Assembly (NCBI GenBank): GCA_000697335.1
Contig: JNEM01006466.1
Location: forward strand, 1-30,688
Reading direction: 5' to 3'
DNA length: 30,688 bases
Source of the DNA: Conidiobolus incongruus B7586
Taxonomy: Eukaryota; Entomophthoromycota; Entomophthoromycetes; Entomophthorales; Conidiobolaceae
Shown here: positions 11,839 through 21,269 of the stretch, piece after piece
Position numbering within the stretch: position 1 is the stretch's first letter
Layout: each line of letters begins with the position of its first letter
Notes under the pieces: model-generated
Databases searched by the model: none
The model's input: the letters and a program-made list of their open reading frames with translations, nothing else
Told to the model about the DNA's origin: nothing
Translations under genes and position numbers: made by a program

Positions 11839-12021
11839 ATGGTAAAAGCCATATGGTAAATTAACCCAGCTTATTTACTTTTAGGAGTAAAGGGGCCATT
11901 TGGAGAAGGTGCTGAGTTAATGACTACAAAATGACAAAATAAAATGGATATTTTATTATTAAATTCAGGTTCGAGATGCTATTCGAATTGTTTTTGTATC
12001 ACTCCACAAATTTTTAAGCAG
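11839..12021 (+). pseudogene. short decayed ORF, unrecognised
   Basis: Inside the desert, one forward frame reads about 60 codons with only two stops, and base composition is more balanced than the flanks. Readable pieces include INPAYLLLGVKGPFGEGAEL and MDILLLNSGSRCYSNCFC. The first stop could fall in a tiny intron-like segment (GTAAAT...TTTTAG, 29 bases), but that is shorter than every other intron here. The reverse strand is also open for about 30 codons. I cannot name the family; it is probably an exon fragment of a lost gene. Confidence 0.25.
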
Positions 12022-13740
12022 GTAATGTACATTAAATATTATAATATATATTCTAATATTTTTAATGGATATGATTTATATTAAATTCAAAATGAATCCA
12101 TTAATATATTAATAAATATACATATCCATTTAAATTATTAAATTTTTATTAATTTTTAGTAATTCATTCTTCATAAGGATCATAATAATTGTAATAATAT
12201 TTTATTGCTGTAATTATTCAGTTGAAATTATTTATATTAGTTCAATTATAATAATGATAAATAACTTGATTTTTTTAAATCTATTTTTTATTCTTATATA
12301 TTTGTTATTTATTTAAAAAGATTTGCAAAATACTTTGGAGTTAATATCTAATAAAATATTTTATGAAGTATAAGTATTTTGATTAACTTTGTTAAATTTA
12401 ATTCAATTGGTGATAAAATCAATTTGATTGGATAATAAACTTAAGAAAAATTATTTATAGTTCTTTATTATTTGATAAAACTCATATCTGATAATTCGAA
12501 TTTATTATTTTATTTTGAGAATTAGAAAAAACAGTAATAATTATTAAATATATAATCATAACACAGTTTTTCAGTCTTAGCTTTTCATATCTGAGAAACT
12601 ATAATATTAAAACTTATATATAAAATTCAGTTAATTTGTAATCTATCAAATTTAATAAACCACAAATCCTATATTGTAGTGGATATATGAAAGATTCATA
12701 TTATTCAAATACATTTGATTTATTGATAGAATAATATATGAGCATATCATTATATCGTCATAAATTCATATGAGATAAAATGATACTTGGTAAAACCCAA
12801 GATTCAATCTTAGTATATATATATAATAATTTTTAAATTTTTAATTTTAAATCAATTATTCTTTAATTTCATATATTTTTACTAAGATTAGATAAAAGAA
12901 ATGAATTATCTCATTAATTTTTAGATCTTTTTAAAGAATAAAAATAGTTTGTAAACAACTTACCCCTTATTTTAATCTATTATAACCATTCAAGCATATG
13001 CTTTATATTTCCAAAAAATGATATCCATAATAAACACTGTTTTAATTGTATTTTATTGGATGAAAATTTATTCCAATTAATCCTGAATCATAGTGATTTT
13101 TAAGTTATAAAATAATATGATTAACAAAAATTATATTTTTATATTGACACCAAATGGAGAATGAAAATAATCGATTAATATTTTAAATTCTTGGAATATT
13201 AACTAATTTTTTATATTGGATTCTCAGTTATCTTACATATTAATAAAAAAAGAAATTTAAATTGATTTATTAATTTTTATTGAATCAAAATTAAGTAAAA
13301 TAGCTGCTTAATAGTTTAATTAAATGAGGTTCTTTCATTGATTATAAAGATATGATAAAAAAATATGACTCAATTTTCAAAAATTCATATAAAATATTTA
13401 ATAGATTGACCAATTTCATAAGCATATATTATATACTATACATTAAAAATTGTTAAAATTTTTATTCTCTTTTCTGTTGAATAATAGGTATTTCTCTACT
13501 ATTTTAATATTATCATATTAAATACTCTAATTTCTATCATTTAATCTTGAGATATATACTACGAATCTTTCAATTTTATAGCAATAATAATAATATCCAT
13601 TATTAAAGCATTTAAAAATTATACATGTATATATAAATATATTTAAGACTTCATCATAGGTATAATAACTTGAGACTACAAGCCCATTGATAAAATTTCA
13701 ATCTAAATTTGACAATATTGAAAAACAAAGGTGGAAAGGT
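12022..13740. other. A/T-rich gene desert
   Basis: Nothing recognisable. A/T-rich in all parts, with stops in all frames and no repeat with clear ends. Confidence 0.7.
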
Positions 13741-13744
13741 TAAA

Positions 13745-13985
13745 ATGGCAACAAAAGTAATAGATTAAAAGTTCGAACATCCTCAAGTTTCTAGTTTTTC
13801 CTTAACTTTAAAAACTGACGATTTTAGAGCGATTATTATAATGATTCATATCATATTTGGAAGTAAAAGCGATTGTGAGTTGAGTTTCAAATTTAAAGGA
13901 TTGCTGAAAATTATAGAATTGAAATTGCAGTAGAATCAGTTGAGATTTTGACATTTTGTTGAATTTGAAAAATATATACCTTTTT
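13745..13985 (+). pseudogene. decayed ORF, weakly BTB/POZ-like
   Basis: An ATG at 13745 meets a stop after seven codons. The same frame is then open for 54 codons (13769-13930) and remains readable across two more stops to about 13980. The readable pattern, with hydrophobic helices around DFRAIIIMIHIIFGSKSDCE followed by LLKIIELKL, resembles the end of a BTB/POZ domain (a short helix, the 'Y-x-G' turn, then helices). The similarity is a visual impression only. Composition is less A/T-rich than the flanks. Confidence 0.25.
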
Positions 13986-14440
13986 TTTGTTTTTCTTGAA
14001 AATTTTTTAATTTAATATAGATGGAATATTTTAAATTAAATATCAAAATTTTTATGTAATCTCTTTACACGTTCTATTTAATGCAAAATATTAAATATTA
14101 ATAAAGTTTAACATAAAATTAATTTATTCTTACCATTATATCTTTTTATCTGCTTAATGGAGGTTTATTTTTTTCTTTTTTATTTTGTTAAAAGTTTAAA
14201 TGAAATAGATTGTAAAAACTTAATAAAAATTAGAATTTTATGTGGTGTTTTGTCTAAATTATGCAATATATCAATCTTTATAATTTCATGAGTATATATG
14301 CATTTCAACTATTACTAAATATATTTAAAGTATTAAAATTATTAAACTGTAATAAATTATATCTATTATTTAAAATAATAATGTATAGAATATATTTATA
14401 AAAATATATAGTTTATTAATTTACAAAATAAAATAATTAA
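13986..14440. other. intergenic, 3' of the 7TM gene
   Basis: A/T-rich. It must hold the 3' end and polyadenylation signal of the minus-strand 7TM gene, but many A/T-rich matches prevent choosing one. No other gene is seen. Confidence 0.5.
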
Positions 14441-15367
14441 CTATGTTTGAGAGTTAAAATTAAAAATATTAAAATTATAATCTATTTCGGTAATCGTTAT
14501 TATAATAGGAATTATTATAGTTAATGATATTAATAAGAGTTGGGATATACCATCTGTAACACTATTAACTAACGTTTTACTCAAGATCCCCTTTAATTTG
14601 ATACCGAATTCCATACAGCATGGGATCATGACGAATGTGAAAATGGTCAAATGGTGAACGAGTTGATTCTTGTCCCTGTAATAGCTCATAAACTGACTTG
14701 TTGAATTCTTGGAACTGGCAATGGATTCAGTTAGCCTGATGTTTAATTTGGACTGAGTTTCAAAGTTGCCCTGATGCACACCAAACTTGGAACTTCTGGA
14801 TTTGTTAAATGTCACTAGGATGAAGATGCTGGCTAGATAAGTCAAAGTTCCTGCCAGGTTTAAAGCAGTTAATACGATATAAAGCGCATGAGATTTAGTA
14901 GATGTGGTATACTTGACGGAACAATATAGCTTGGAAGGCATTTGGGTGTAGTAATCAAATCCTGCGAGAGTACCACTAAAAGCAAAGAAAGTAAGAGTAA
15001 TTACAACCATACCAATGATATAGTACTTGAGCTTAATGGCGTTAGAGTTCATCAATTCAATTGTTGAGCATATAGTCAAATAACTGATTGAAAACAAAAG
15101 TATATGATACCCCGTTAATTGCATTGTACCACTAAACCGACAAATATCTGAGTTGTTGAGCACTGAATTAAAATCCAAGAATAAATTGAAGGTTAGGTAT
15201 CCAAAACTAATAATAATACCACTAATACTGAACTGTAAATAAACTACATCTTTACCGCGCCACTTACACAGTTTAGCTTGTATTAAAGTAATAAATATTA
15301 AATTAATTAATAGACTAATTATATTCAATATAACAGCTATTAAACTGACGGTAGAGTAAGTGTGCAT
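14441..15367 (-). CDS. 7TM receptor, rhodopsin-like (class A GPCR-like)
   Basis: Intronless, 308 residues, with seven hydrophobic segments at about residues 7-31, 41-65, 78-104, 115-137, 160-186, 237-256 and 267-293. The N-terminus is very short and the C-tail is about 15 residues. The third intracellular loop (187-236) is long, basic and Ser/Thr-rich, as expected for G-protein coupling. C76 at the top of TM3 and C149 in the second extracellular loop match the conserved class A disulfide. The DRY motif is absent; the end of TM3 reads ICSTIELM. An in-frame stop lies just upstream of the ATG. Entomophthoralean fungi are known to carry many short class A-like receptor genes, which fits. Ligand unknown. 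It stands alone in A/T-rich desert. Confidence 0.8.
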   Translation of the reverse strand: MHTYSTVSLIAVILNIISLLINLIFITLIQAKLCKWRGKDVVYLQFSISGIIISFGYLTFNLFLDFNSVLNNSDICRFSGTMQLTGYHILLFSISYLTICSTIELMNSNAIKLKYYIIGMVVITLTFFAFSGTLAGFDYYTQMPSKLYCSVKYTTSTKSHALYIVLTALNLAGTLTYLASIFILVTFNKSRSSKFGVHQGNFETQSKLNIRLTESIASSKNSTSQFMSYYRDKNQLVHHLTIFTFVMIPCCMEFGIKLKGILSKTLVNSVTDGISQLLLISLTIIIPIIITITEIDYNFNIFNFNSQT

Positions 15368-15441
15368 CTTTGCTATTTTAACAATGTATTTGTTTAATCA
15401 TCAGAATCAAATTAACTCAAAATAATTTGATATTCAAGAGT

Positions 15442-15450
15442 TTTTATATA
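15442..15450 (-). promoter_or_regulatory. TATA box of the 7TM gene
   Basis: On the minus strand the sequence reads TATATAAAA, 75 bases before the ATG at 15367. In such A/T-rich DNA this can occur by chance, but the position suits a TATA box with a leader of about 45 bases. Confidence 0.4.
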
Positions 15451-15778
15451 TTCATTTTTTTACTGCATAAATTAATTTATGCGAATGATAATAGAATTTA
15501 TTTGAATTTTTTAAGTATATTAAATCAAATGATAAATCAAATTATCAATTAAGGTTTATTATATAATATTAAAAACTTTTTGAGGTTAATTAATATTAGA
15601 TTTAAGGTATACATTAACATAGCTTATTTTGATTGATTTATTTTGTGAATTAAACTTTTAATCAAATAATTTAATTGAATTCTCATCTCATATATAAATA
15701 AAATTCAATCCCATAATAACTTAATAAAATTTTTTTATTTATTTAAATCTGAAAATTTGGTTAGATTTTAGATTGCCG

Positions 15779-15923
15779 ATTACTCATTAGAGTAATATTT
15801 CCTATATGTACTCAGAACAAATTCCTATTTAATTAGTTGGGAAATTTTGTGATTCCCGTACATTATAGTAATGTAGATTCTAATAGAGCTTTATCTTGCC
15901 CAAGGGTCATGTTTTATGACTTT
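15779..15923. ncRNA. candidate structured non-coding RNA (hairpin cluster)
   Basis: Four hairpins follow each other in about 145 bases. ATTACTC/GAGTAAT (15779-15796) has a four-base loop. GGGAA/TTCCC (15839-15857) follows. TACATTA/TAATGTA (15859-15875) has a three-base loop. GTCAT/ATGAC (15906-15920) can be extended by G-U and A-U pairs. The patch is richer in G and C than the sequence on either side and has no open frame. Strand and class are unknown and no C/D, H/ACA or snRNA motif was recognised. Confidence 0.3.
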
Positions 15924-16000
15924 AAGTGGAGATTAAAGTGTCAGATAAATCTTAAATTTTTATTAAAATCATATTATAATTTTAATATCAAAATTTTCAA

Positions 16001-16038
16001 ATAAAATTGATATATATATATATATATATCAATTTTAT
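16001..16038. repeat. perfect 38-base palindrome
   Basis: Each half reads ATAAAATTGA followed by TA units, and the two halves are exact reverse complements with no spacer. Beyond 16038 the symmetry stops at once. The arms are more than an (AT)n run because the non-repeat flanks ATAAAATTG/CAATTTTAT also match. It could form a cruciform in DNA or, if transcribed, a 19-bp hairpin. Confidence 0.8.
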
Positions 16039-17432
16039 ACTACAATTTCAAAAAAAAAGAATTGAATTATACCATTATAATCATAATATATAACCAAATT
16101 TATCTAGGAATTTAATAAATATTAAAATAATCTAACTCTATAAAGATATTAATATAATAAATCAAAGCGAAAAATAAAAACAAAAATTACAATATAATCA
16201 GGACTAAATGTTGCAAATAAAAGGGGAATCATAACTATTGATTTATTTCCTTTTAACTTTGTAAATTTTTATTTAAATAAAATTATACAAAGTAAAACTA
16301 ATATTGTTTATAACAACGAAAAATACTAGTTAATAATTGATTTGATTAAAACAGAAACCAAAAATGTAACTAATGTGTAAAATTTATTCACTATGAAATA
16401 GATTACGAAATAAAAAATTGTATGGTAATTTTTATAATTATATATCAATTAAAATTAAATATTTTTTAAAAAAACATTTGATTAACAAAAAATATATCAA
16501 TTTATATTAAAAATTATTACTTAAGTTTTACAAAAATAATAATTTGGTTTTTATTAATATTGAACTATTGAATTAAAAGAATCAAGTAATAAATACATTT
16601 AAATTCTAAGTTTAAGTTTTACTATAACTATATTTAATTATTCAATATTAAAAATATCTCTTTAATATTGAAACTATATCACATCTAAATGCTATTCTAT
16701 GTTGGTTGAATTTTATAGAACATTATTTGAGCAATAATAGTCATTTCAAACACAACATATTAGCTTGGATATCAATTATAAAAAATTTAAATATAATTTT
16801 TAGTGATAATATTAACTAGAATAACCGCGCGTTTCATCTCAGAATTGAATCGCTTAATATGAATTATAATTCAAAGAATTAAAAAAAATTGATACATTAT
16901 AATAATATATCTCAAAATTTTTATATCAAATTGAAAATTCAATTTAATTTAATTTACCAATTTTAATATAAAATATAAATTTACTTAACAATTAAATATA
17001 ATTATTACCATTAAGAGAGTAATAATTTAGAATATTAATTGAAAAATAATCCAAAGATTTTAATATAATGTACGGGAGTAAAGAGAAGTTTGGTTAAAAT
17101 GCAATTTCTTCCCCTTCATAATTGTACATAAAATTCGCAAATTTTTTAATATTGATAAAATGTTAAATTTAAATAAAAAAGTTTTTGAAATACAAATTAT
17201 GGGACTTTTTAAGAAATTTTTAATATTGAAAATTAAATAATACTTTTAAAAAATATATAGAAAACATAATAAATCTATAAAGTGATCAATCTATTCTTTT
17301 TCAAGTAGATATTAATTATTAGTATTTTAAATATTTTTATATCATTTATTAAAATAAATAAACTCTCTTATTTAAATATTTTTATTATCCCATAAATTCA
17401 AATAAACAAAATAAATTAACTAAACTAATCTG

Positions 17433-17439
17433 TATATAT
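17433..17439 (+). promoter_or_regulatory. possible TATA box of the rhodanese gene
   Basis: TATATAT lies 37 bases before the last base preceding the ATG at 17476. It would leave a very short leader. Weak evidence in A/T-rich DNA. Confidence 0.25.
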
Positions 17440-17475
17440 CAGCTGAATAACTCATTAAACAATTTCATTTAAATA

Positions 17476-18789
17476 ATGACTAGTCATAACAAAATAAACC
17501 GACGACTAAAGTCTTCCGATCCTATCAAACTTAACTGCAACTGCAATTCGGATGAAAGCCTCGTCATTTTATTCTATTCCTACTTCAAACTCGATAACCC
17601 CATCCATATTCACAAAGAGAATGAGGAATTAGTCAAAGAGCTCAATTTGACTGGTAAAGTCAGAATTGGTAACGAAGGAGTTAATATTACAGTAGCTGGT
17701 GATAAATGCAGCGTTGAGAGTTATGTGAACTATTGGTGTGAGTTCTTTAGTAAGCATGTGATTGATGCACCTTCCATTCCACATCTCAATGGTTTAGGCC
17801 AATCTAAAAATGATGTCGATCCTTTAGAGCTACAAAAATCTTTATTCACGGCTTCAGCGCCTTTCGAATGGACCCCATTCAAGATCAAGTTCTTCAAGCC
17901 GACGCCAGGATGTCGTCATGTCTTCGACGGAGCAAATGTCAAATTAATTGAGGAAATATGTCCCCTCGGTATTGAATCCAGCCGTTGGAATCCTTCCCTC
18001 GGGTGGACTGACAATAATGATACGATATTAAACAGAGAAAAGCTAAATCCTGAACAATTTCATCGCTATTTAACACAAGCTTCTCAAGAAGATTCTGATA
18101 TCATTTTACTAGATGTCAGAAATTATTATGAATCCAAAATTGGGAAATTCGAATCTGCTTGGTGTCCTCCTATCCGTTCGTTCAAAGGCCTACCCAGTTA
18201 TCTTAAGGATCACGAAGACAAATTGAAAGGAAAAACTTTATTGACATACTGTACGGGTGGAATTCGATGTGAAAAGGCAACTGCTTACATTCGTGACTTT
18301 ATTCAAGAGGATCTCATCTCCAAGAATGGTATAGGAATTAAAACTGTTAAAATGTTAGAAGGAGGTATTCACAACTATTTAGAATGGTGTAAAGCTAATA
18401 ATATTCAGGATACCAAGTGGTTAGGTAGGAATTATGTGTTTGATGCTAGGCAGTCTACCAATTTGGAATCTTATTCTATTCACACTACTAAATCAGACAA
18501 CTCATTGAATCAACCAGACTCTAATATCATCAAGGAAGATGTAAATAATTTAACATTCGGCACATGTACACTATGCCACAGTGAACAATACCACTTCATC
18601 AAGTGTCAAGCACCTCAATGCCATTTGATCTTAATCAGATGCCCTGACAAATGTGACACAGTCAATCCATACTGTTGTTCAGATTGCGAGCAATTCGATT
18701 TAAGATGTCAGGTTGACGAAAAACTACTAACCAAACCTAGGAATGCTTGCTCTTGTGAAATTTTAAGAAGAAAATTATTAAAAGAATAA
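17476..18789 (+). CDS. rhodanese-domain protein, TSTD2/TrhO (UPF0176) family
   Basis: Intronless, 437 residues. The N-terminal acylphosphatase-like domain of the family (about 27-150) carries KVRIGNEGVNITVAG near 61-75. A rhodanese domain follows (about 190-310), with LLDVRNYYE at 211-219 and the active-site loop CTGGIRC at 259-265, where C259 is the sulfur-accepting cysteine. A Cys-rich tail (364-404: C364, C367, C377, C382, C389, C393, C400, C401, C404) probably binds zinc, as in bacterial TrhO and human TSTD2. TrhO hydroxylates wobble uridine 34 in tRNA; the role of TSTD2 is less clear, so tRNA modification is inferred. An in-frame TAA at 17470 fixes the start. AATAAA at 18800-18805 is a likely poly(A) signal. 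There is no obvious targeting peptide, so it is probably cytosolic. Confidence 0.9.
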   Translation: MTSHNKINRRLKSSDPIKLNCNCNSDESLVILFYSYFKLDNPIHIHKENEELVKELNLTGKVRIGNEGVNITVAGDKCSVESYVNYWCEFFSKHVIDAPSIPHLNGLGQSKNDVDPLELQKSLFTASAPFEWTPFKIKFFKPTPGCRHVFDGANVKLIEEICPLGIESSRWNPSLGWTDNNDTILNREKLNPEQFHRYLTQASQEDSDIILLDVRNYYESKIGKFESAWCPPIRSFKGLPSYLKDHEDKLKGKTLLTYCTGGIRCEKATAYIRDFIQEDLISKNGIGIKTVKMLEGGIHNYLEWCKANNIQDTKWLGRNYVFDARQSTNLESYSIHTTKSDNSLNQPDSNIIKEDVNNLTFGTCTLCHSEQYHFIKCQAPQCHLILIRCPDKCDTVNPYCCSDCEQFDLRCQVDEKLLTKPRNACSCEILRRKLLKE

Positions 18790-19151
18790 TTATTTATTTA
18801 ATAAATTTAATTTTAATTATTTTTAGATATTTATTATTATTATTTTAATTGTTTTAATTATAAAGATAGATTGTATATAAGGAATAATAAATAAAAAATG
18901 TAAAAATTAATCCCATAACAACAATTTATAAATTGAAATATTAAATAACGGTATTAAGTTCAAAATCTATTTTCTTAAACTAAAAAATATAATCAGAGTA
19001 TTAAATATATATATATATATATATAATAAAAATAATAATAAAGTAAATAAATTAACAGTATTTTAATTATATATTTTTCAAAGGAATATTAATTTTTGAT
19101 TTTTATAATTATAGGTTTCAATATTGAATTTATAAATATTTTATATTCGCA
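18790..19151. other. intergenic between rhodanese and EngB genes
   Basis: A/T-rich spacer of about 360 bases. It holds AATAAA at 18800-18805 (3' end of the rhodanese gene) and an (AT)n run at 19004-19024. TATAAATA at 19131-19138 is only about 14 bases before the EngB ATG, too close for an ordinary TATA box. Confidence 0.6.
19004..19024. repeat. (AT)n microsatellite
   Basis: About ten AT units in the spacer upstream of the EngB gene. Confidence 0.8.
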
Positions 19152-20580
19152 ATGTTTTTAAATTTAATCAAAAATAATTTCCAGGTAATAATTAATATTG
19201 TATACTCTAATATTATGCATCTAACCTTCAAAAACCTCTAGATAATAAAACTTTTACCATCCCTAACCAGACGCTACACCAGTTCGATAACGGTGAACGA
19301 GCTACGTGAACAAGCGAAAGCTGAAGGCATCAGCAATCGCAAAAAGTTTATGAGTTATCAACCTAGCAACCAAACGTTTGAACTCATTGACAAATTAGGA
19401 TTATGTCAGATAAAAAATCAGAGATTTATGAAGTACAGACATCCTAGTCAGAGGAAGTGGGAGAATCATGTTGATGTAATAATCGATAATATTATCGAAT
19501 AATATTGATATTAATAAGTGGTTTATAGTTTCCTATTTTACAATTCTTTGCAGGTGCTAAAACAAAAGAAAGTTTTCCTCCAGATACTTTACCTGAAATT
19601 GCTGTTGTTGGTAATTATCATAATATCATCTATATTATTATTATATTCATAGAGGTTTAGGACGTTCCAACGTTGGTAAATCCAAATTAATTAATTCGTT
19701 ATGCTCTTCAACCGTTGTGAGAACTGCAGATCGTCCAGGTGTCACCAAACAGTTAAATTTTTATGAAGCTCACCAGCAGTTCCATTTGGTGGATATGCCA
19801 GGATATGGATTTGCTTATGCTAAGGAAGAAGTAAAACAAAGTTGGAGTCAATTGGTAATCAATATATTGATTTTAGTAATTATATAGTAATATTAACATA
19901 TTAGATTGAACATTATTTAACACAAAGAAAATCTTTTAAAATTTTATTAGTATTAGTAGATGGAAGACATAGTAAGTGATATAAAAATATTTATTTTTCT
20001 AAATTATTAATATTTAATTAGCTTTAAAGCCTGCAGATAGAGAATTTATGAATATGTTAGAATCGTAAGTTAATTTGTATATTATCAAATAACTATTATT
20101 AATTTTAATTTAGAAAAAAGATCAAATATCAGATAGTAATGACCAAATGTGATTTAGTAGTAAGACAAATTTTAGCTAGAAATTTGGAATTGATTCAAAA
20201 TGTAATTAAATTATCATATAATTAAATTATTATACTAAATGAATAATTAGGAAATTAAAAACTACAAATATGCTAATCAACGCATCATCCCTCTTAGTTC
20301 TGTAACATTCGCGGGTGTTAACGAATTAAGAAGATTTTTATTGCATACTGTGGGTATTCGTGTGAAATCTAAGACCTATTCCAATTTACCTACCCCAAAA
20401 TCAAATAAATCTTCCAAAACTTCCAAGAATTTTGAAGACTCTATTGATTCCAAGAAGAGAGCTGAAGAGAGGAAACAATTTTTAGAACAACAAGCTAATC
20501 CAGAGGCTAAGAGAGTGAGTAAATGGAAGAAGAAAAAAGAGAAGGAAGTGAGTCCAATGAAGGGTTTGTATGATGAATAG
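19152..20580 (+). CDS. mitochondrial EngB/YihA-type GTPase (GTPBP8/Mrx8-like)
   Basis: Eight exons by my reading: 19152-19184, 19242-19475, 19529-19610, 19661-19854, 19905-19971, 20022-20064, 20114-20201 and 20251-20580. They encode 356 residues, with introns of 49-57 bases. The family assists assembly of the large ribosomal subunit; fungal and animal members act in mitochondria. The first 35 residues are basic and hydroxylated without acidic residues until VNELRE (MFLNLIKNN..., then LTRRYTSS), a typical mitochondrial presequence. GTP-binding motifs: G1 GRSNVGKS at 117-124, T145 as G2, DMPGYGF at 161-167 (G3), TKCD at 228-231 (G4), SSV at 263-265 (G5). An unusual Lys-rich tail (about 284-356) may bind rRNA. 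Convergent with the next gene, 30 bases apart. Confidence 0.88.
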
Positions 20581-20583
20581 CCT

Positions 20584-20598
20584 AATAAATCTTTTATT
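20584..20598. promoter_or_regulatory. back-to-back poly(A) signals
   Basis: AATAAA on the plus strand (20584-20589) lies four bases after the EngB stop. AATAAA on the minus strand (20593-20598) lies 13 bases beyond the stop of the opposing gene. Both genes therefore probably end inside each other's 3' region. Confidence 0.5.
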
Positions 20599-20610
20599 TT
20601 TACATGTTAT

Positions 20611-21269
20611 TTAACCGTATAAGCGATTGGAATTGTAGTTGAAATAGCTGTCTAATATAAAGATGGATGGGAATATAAGACCAATAATAAAACTAATTAA
20701 CAGTATCCATTTTTCATAATTGGATAGTTGGAAAGATTGTTTCTATAAATAATGAAATATTAAGTTAACTATATAACAATAGTATATAATAAAGGAATAC
20801 CTTCTTATTTAACAACTGAAAATTTAATTTCAAACCATAATAACTCTGATAAAATAATTTAAATTGATTGAGCAATATTAGATATTTCTTCTGTTGTATA
20901 TTAATTTTTTCTGAATTTAATACATTAATATATTATGATAATACAGTTATTATCATAAATACCTTGAATAAAATTATAAATTTCATTGGTCTCTTCCATT
21001 TCGCTTTCCAAATTCTGTTGAATTGTGAGTAACTGATTTTTAAATTCTTCAATTTTAGTCTAATTTCATATTAATTAACAACATTATCAATATTTTAATT
21101 ATATATTTACTATATGGGTATCAATTATTCTAATAAGGCCATTATTTAAATTTAATTCCTTATAAATGCAACTATCATAAGCTTTTAAAATATTATCTAA
21201 TTGATTGGACTGGTCTTTTAAGCATTCTAATATATTTTGTTGTTCTGGTGTGTATTCTACTTTTGACAT
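20611..21269 (-). CDS. small coiled-coil protein with C-terminal membrane anchor, unrecognised
   Basis: Four exons on the minus strand: 21269-21111, 21059-20963, 20910-20801 and 20742-20611. They give 165 residues, and the introns (51, 52 and 58 bases) keep frame exactly. Residues 10-120 are helical, charged and Gln/Leu-rich, suited to a coiled coil (for example LTIQQNLESEMEETNEI). One strongly hydrophobic segment at about 134-153 (WILLISFIIGLIFPSIFIL) lies 12 residues from the C-terminus, the layout of a tail-anchored protein of the ER, mitochondrial outer membrane or nuclear envelope. This resembles SNAREs in outline, but I see no clear SNARE heptad block, and I cannot name it. Start: first ATG, with an in-frame TAA close upstream. 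Confidence 0.7.

Larger units (their letters stand above)
15451..17475. other. intergenic desert with a structured patch
   Basis: No protein gene is seen. Most is A/T-rich. The exceptions are a G/C-richer patch with several hairpins (15779-15923), a perfect palindrome (16001-16038), and a short more balanced patch at 17065-17130 flanked by TGTAC and GTACA. Confidence 0.6.

Noticed and set aside
19131-19138. TATAAATA before EngB as its TATA box
   Set aside because: Only 13 bases separate it from the ATG, which leaves no room for a normal start site and leader.
19293-19502. EngB starting at GTG 19293 and ending at 19502
   Set aside because: The stop lies in an intron (19476-19528), and the ATG at 19152 with a 57-base intron gives a proper mitochondrial presequence and continuous frame.
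19551-19610. Exon 3 of EngB starting after the CAG at 19551-19553
   Set aside because: That acceptor breaks the frame with exon 2; the TAG acceptor at 19526-19528 keeps frame and restores the family motif FFAGAKT before the P-loop.
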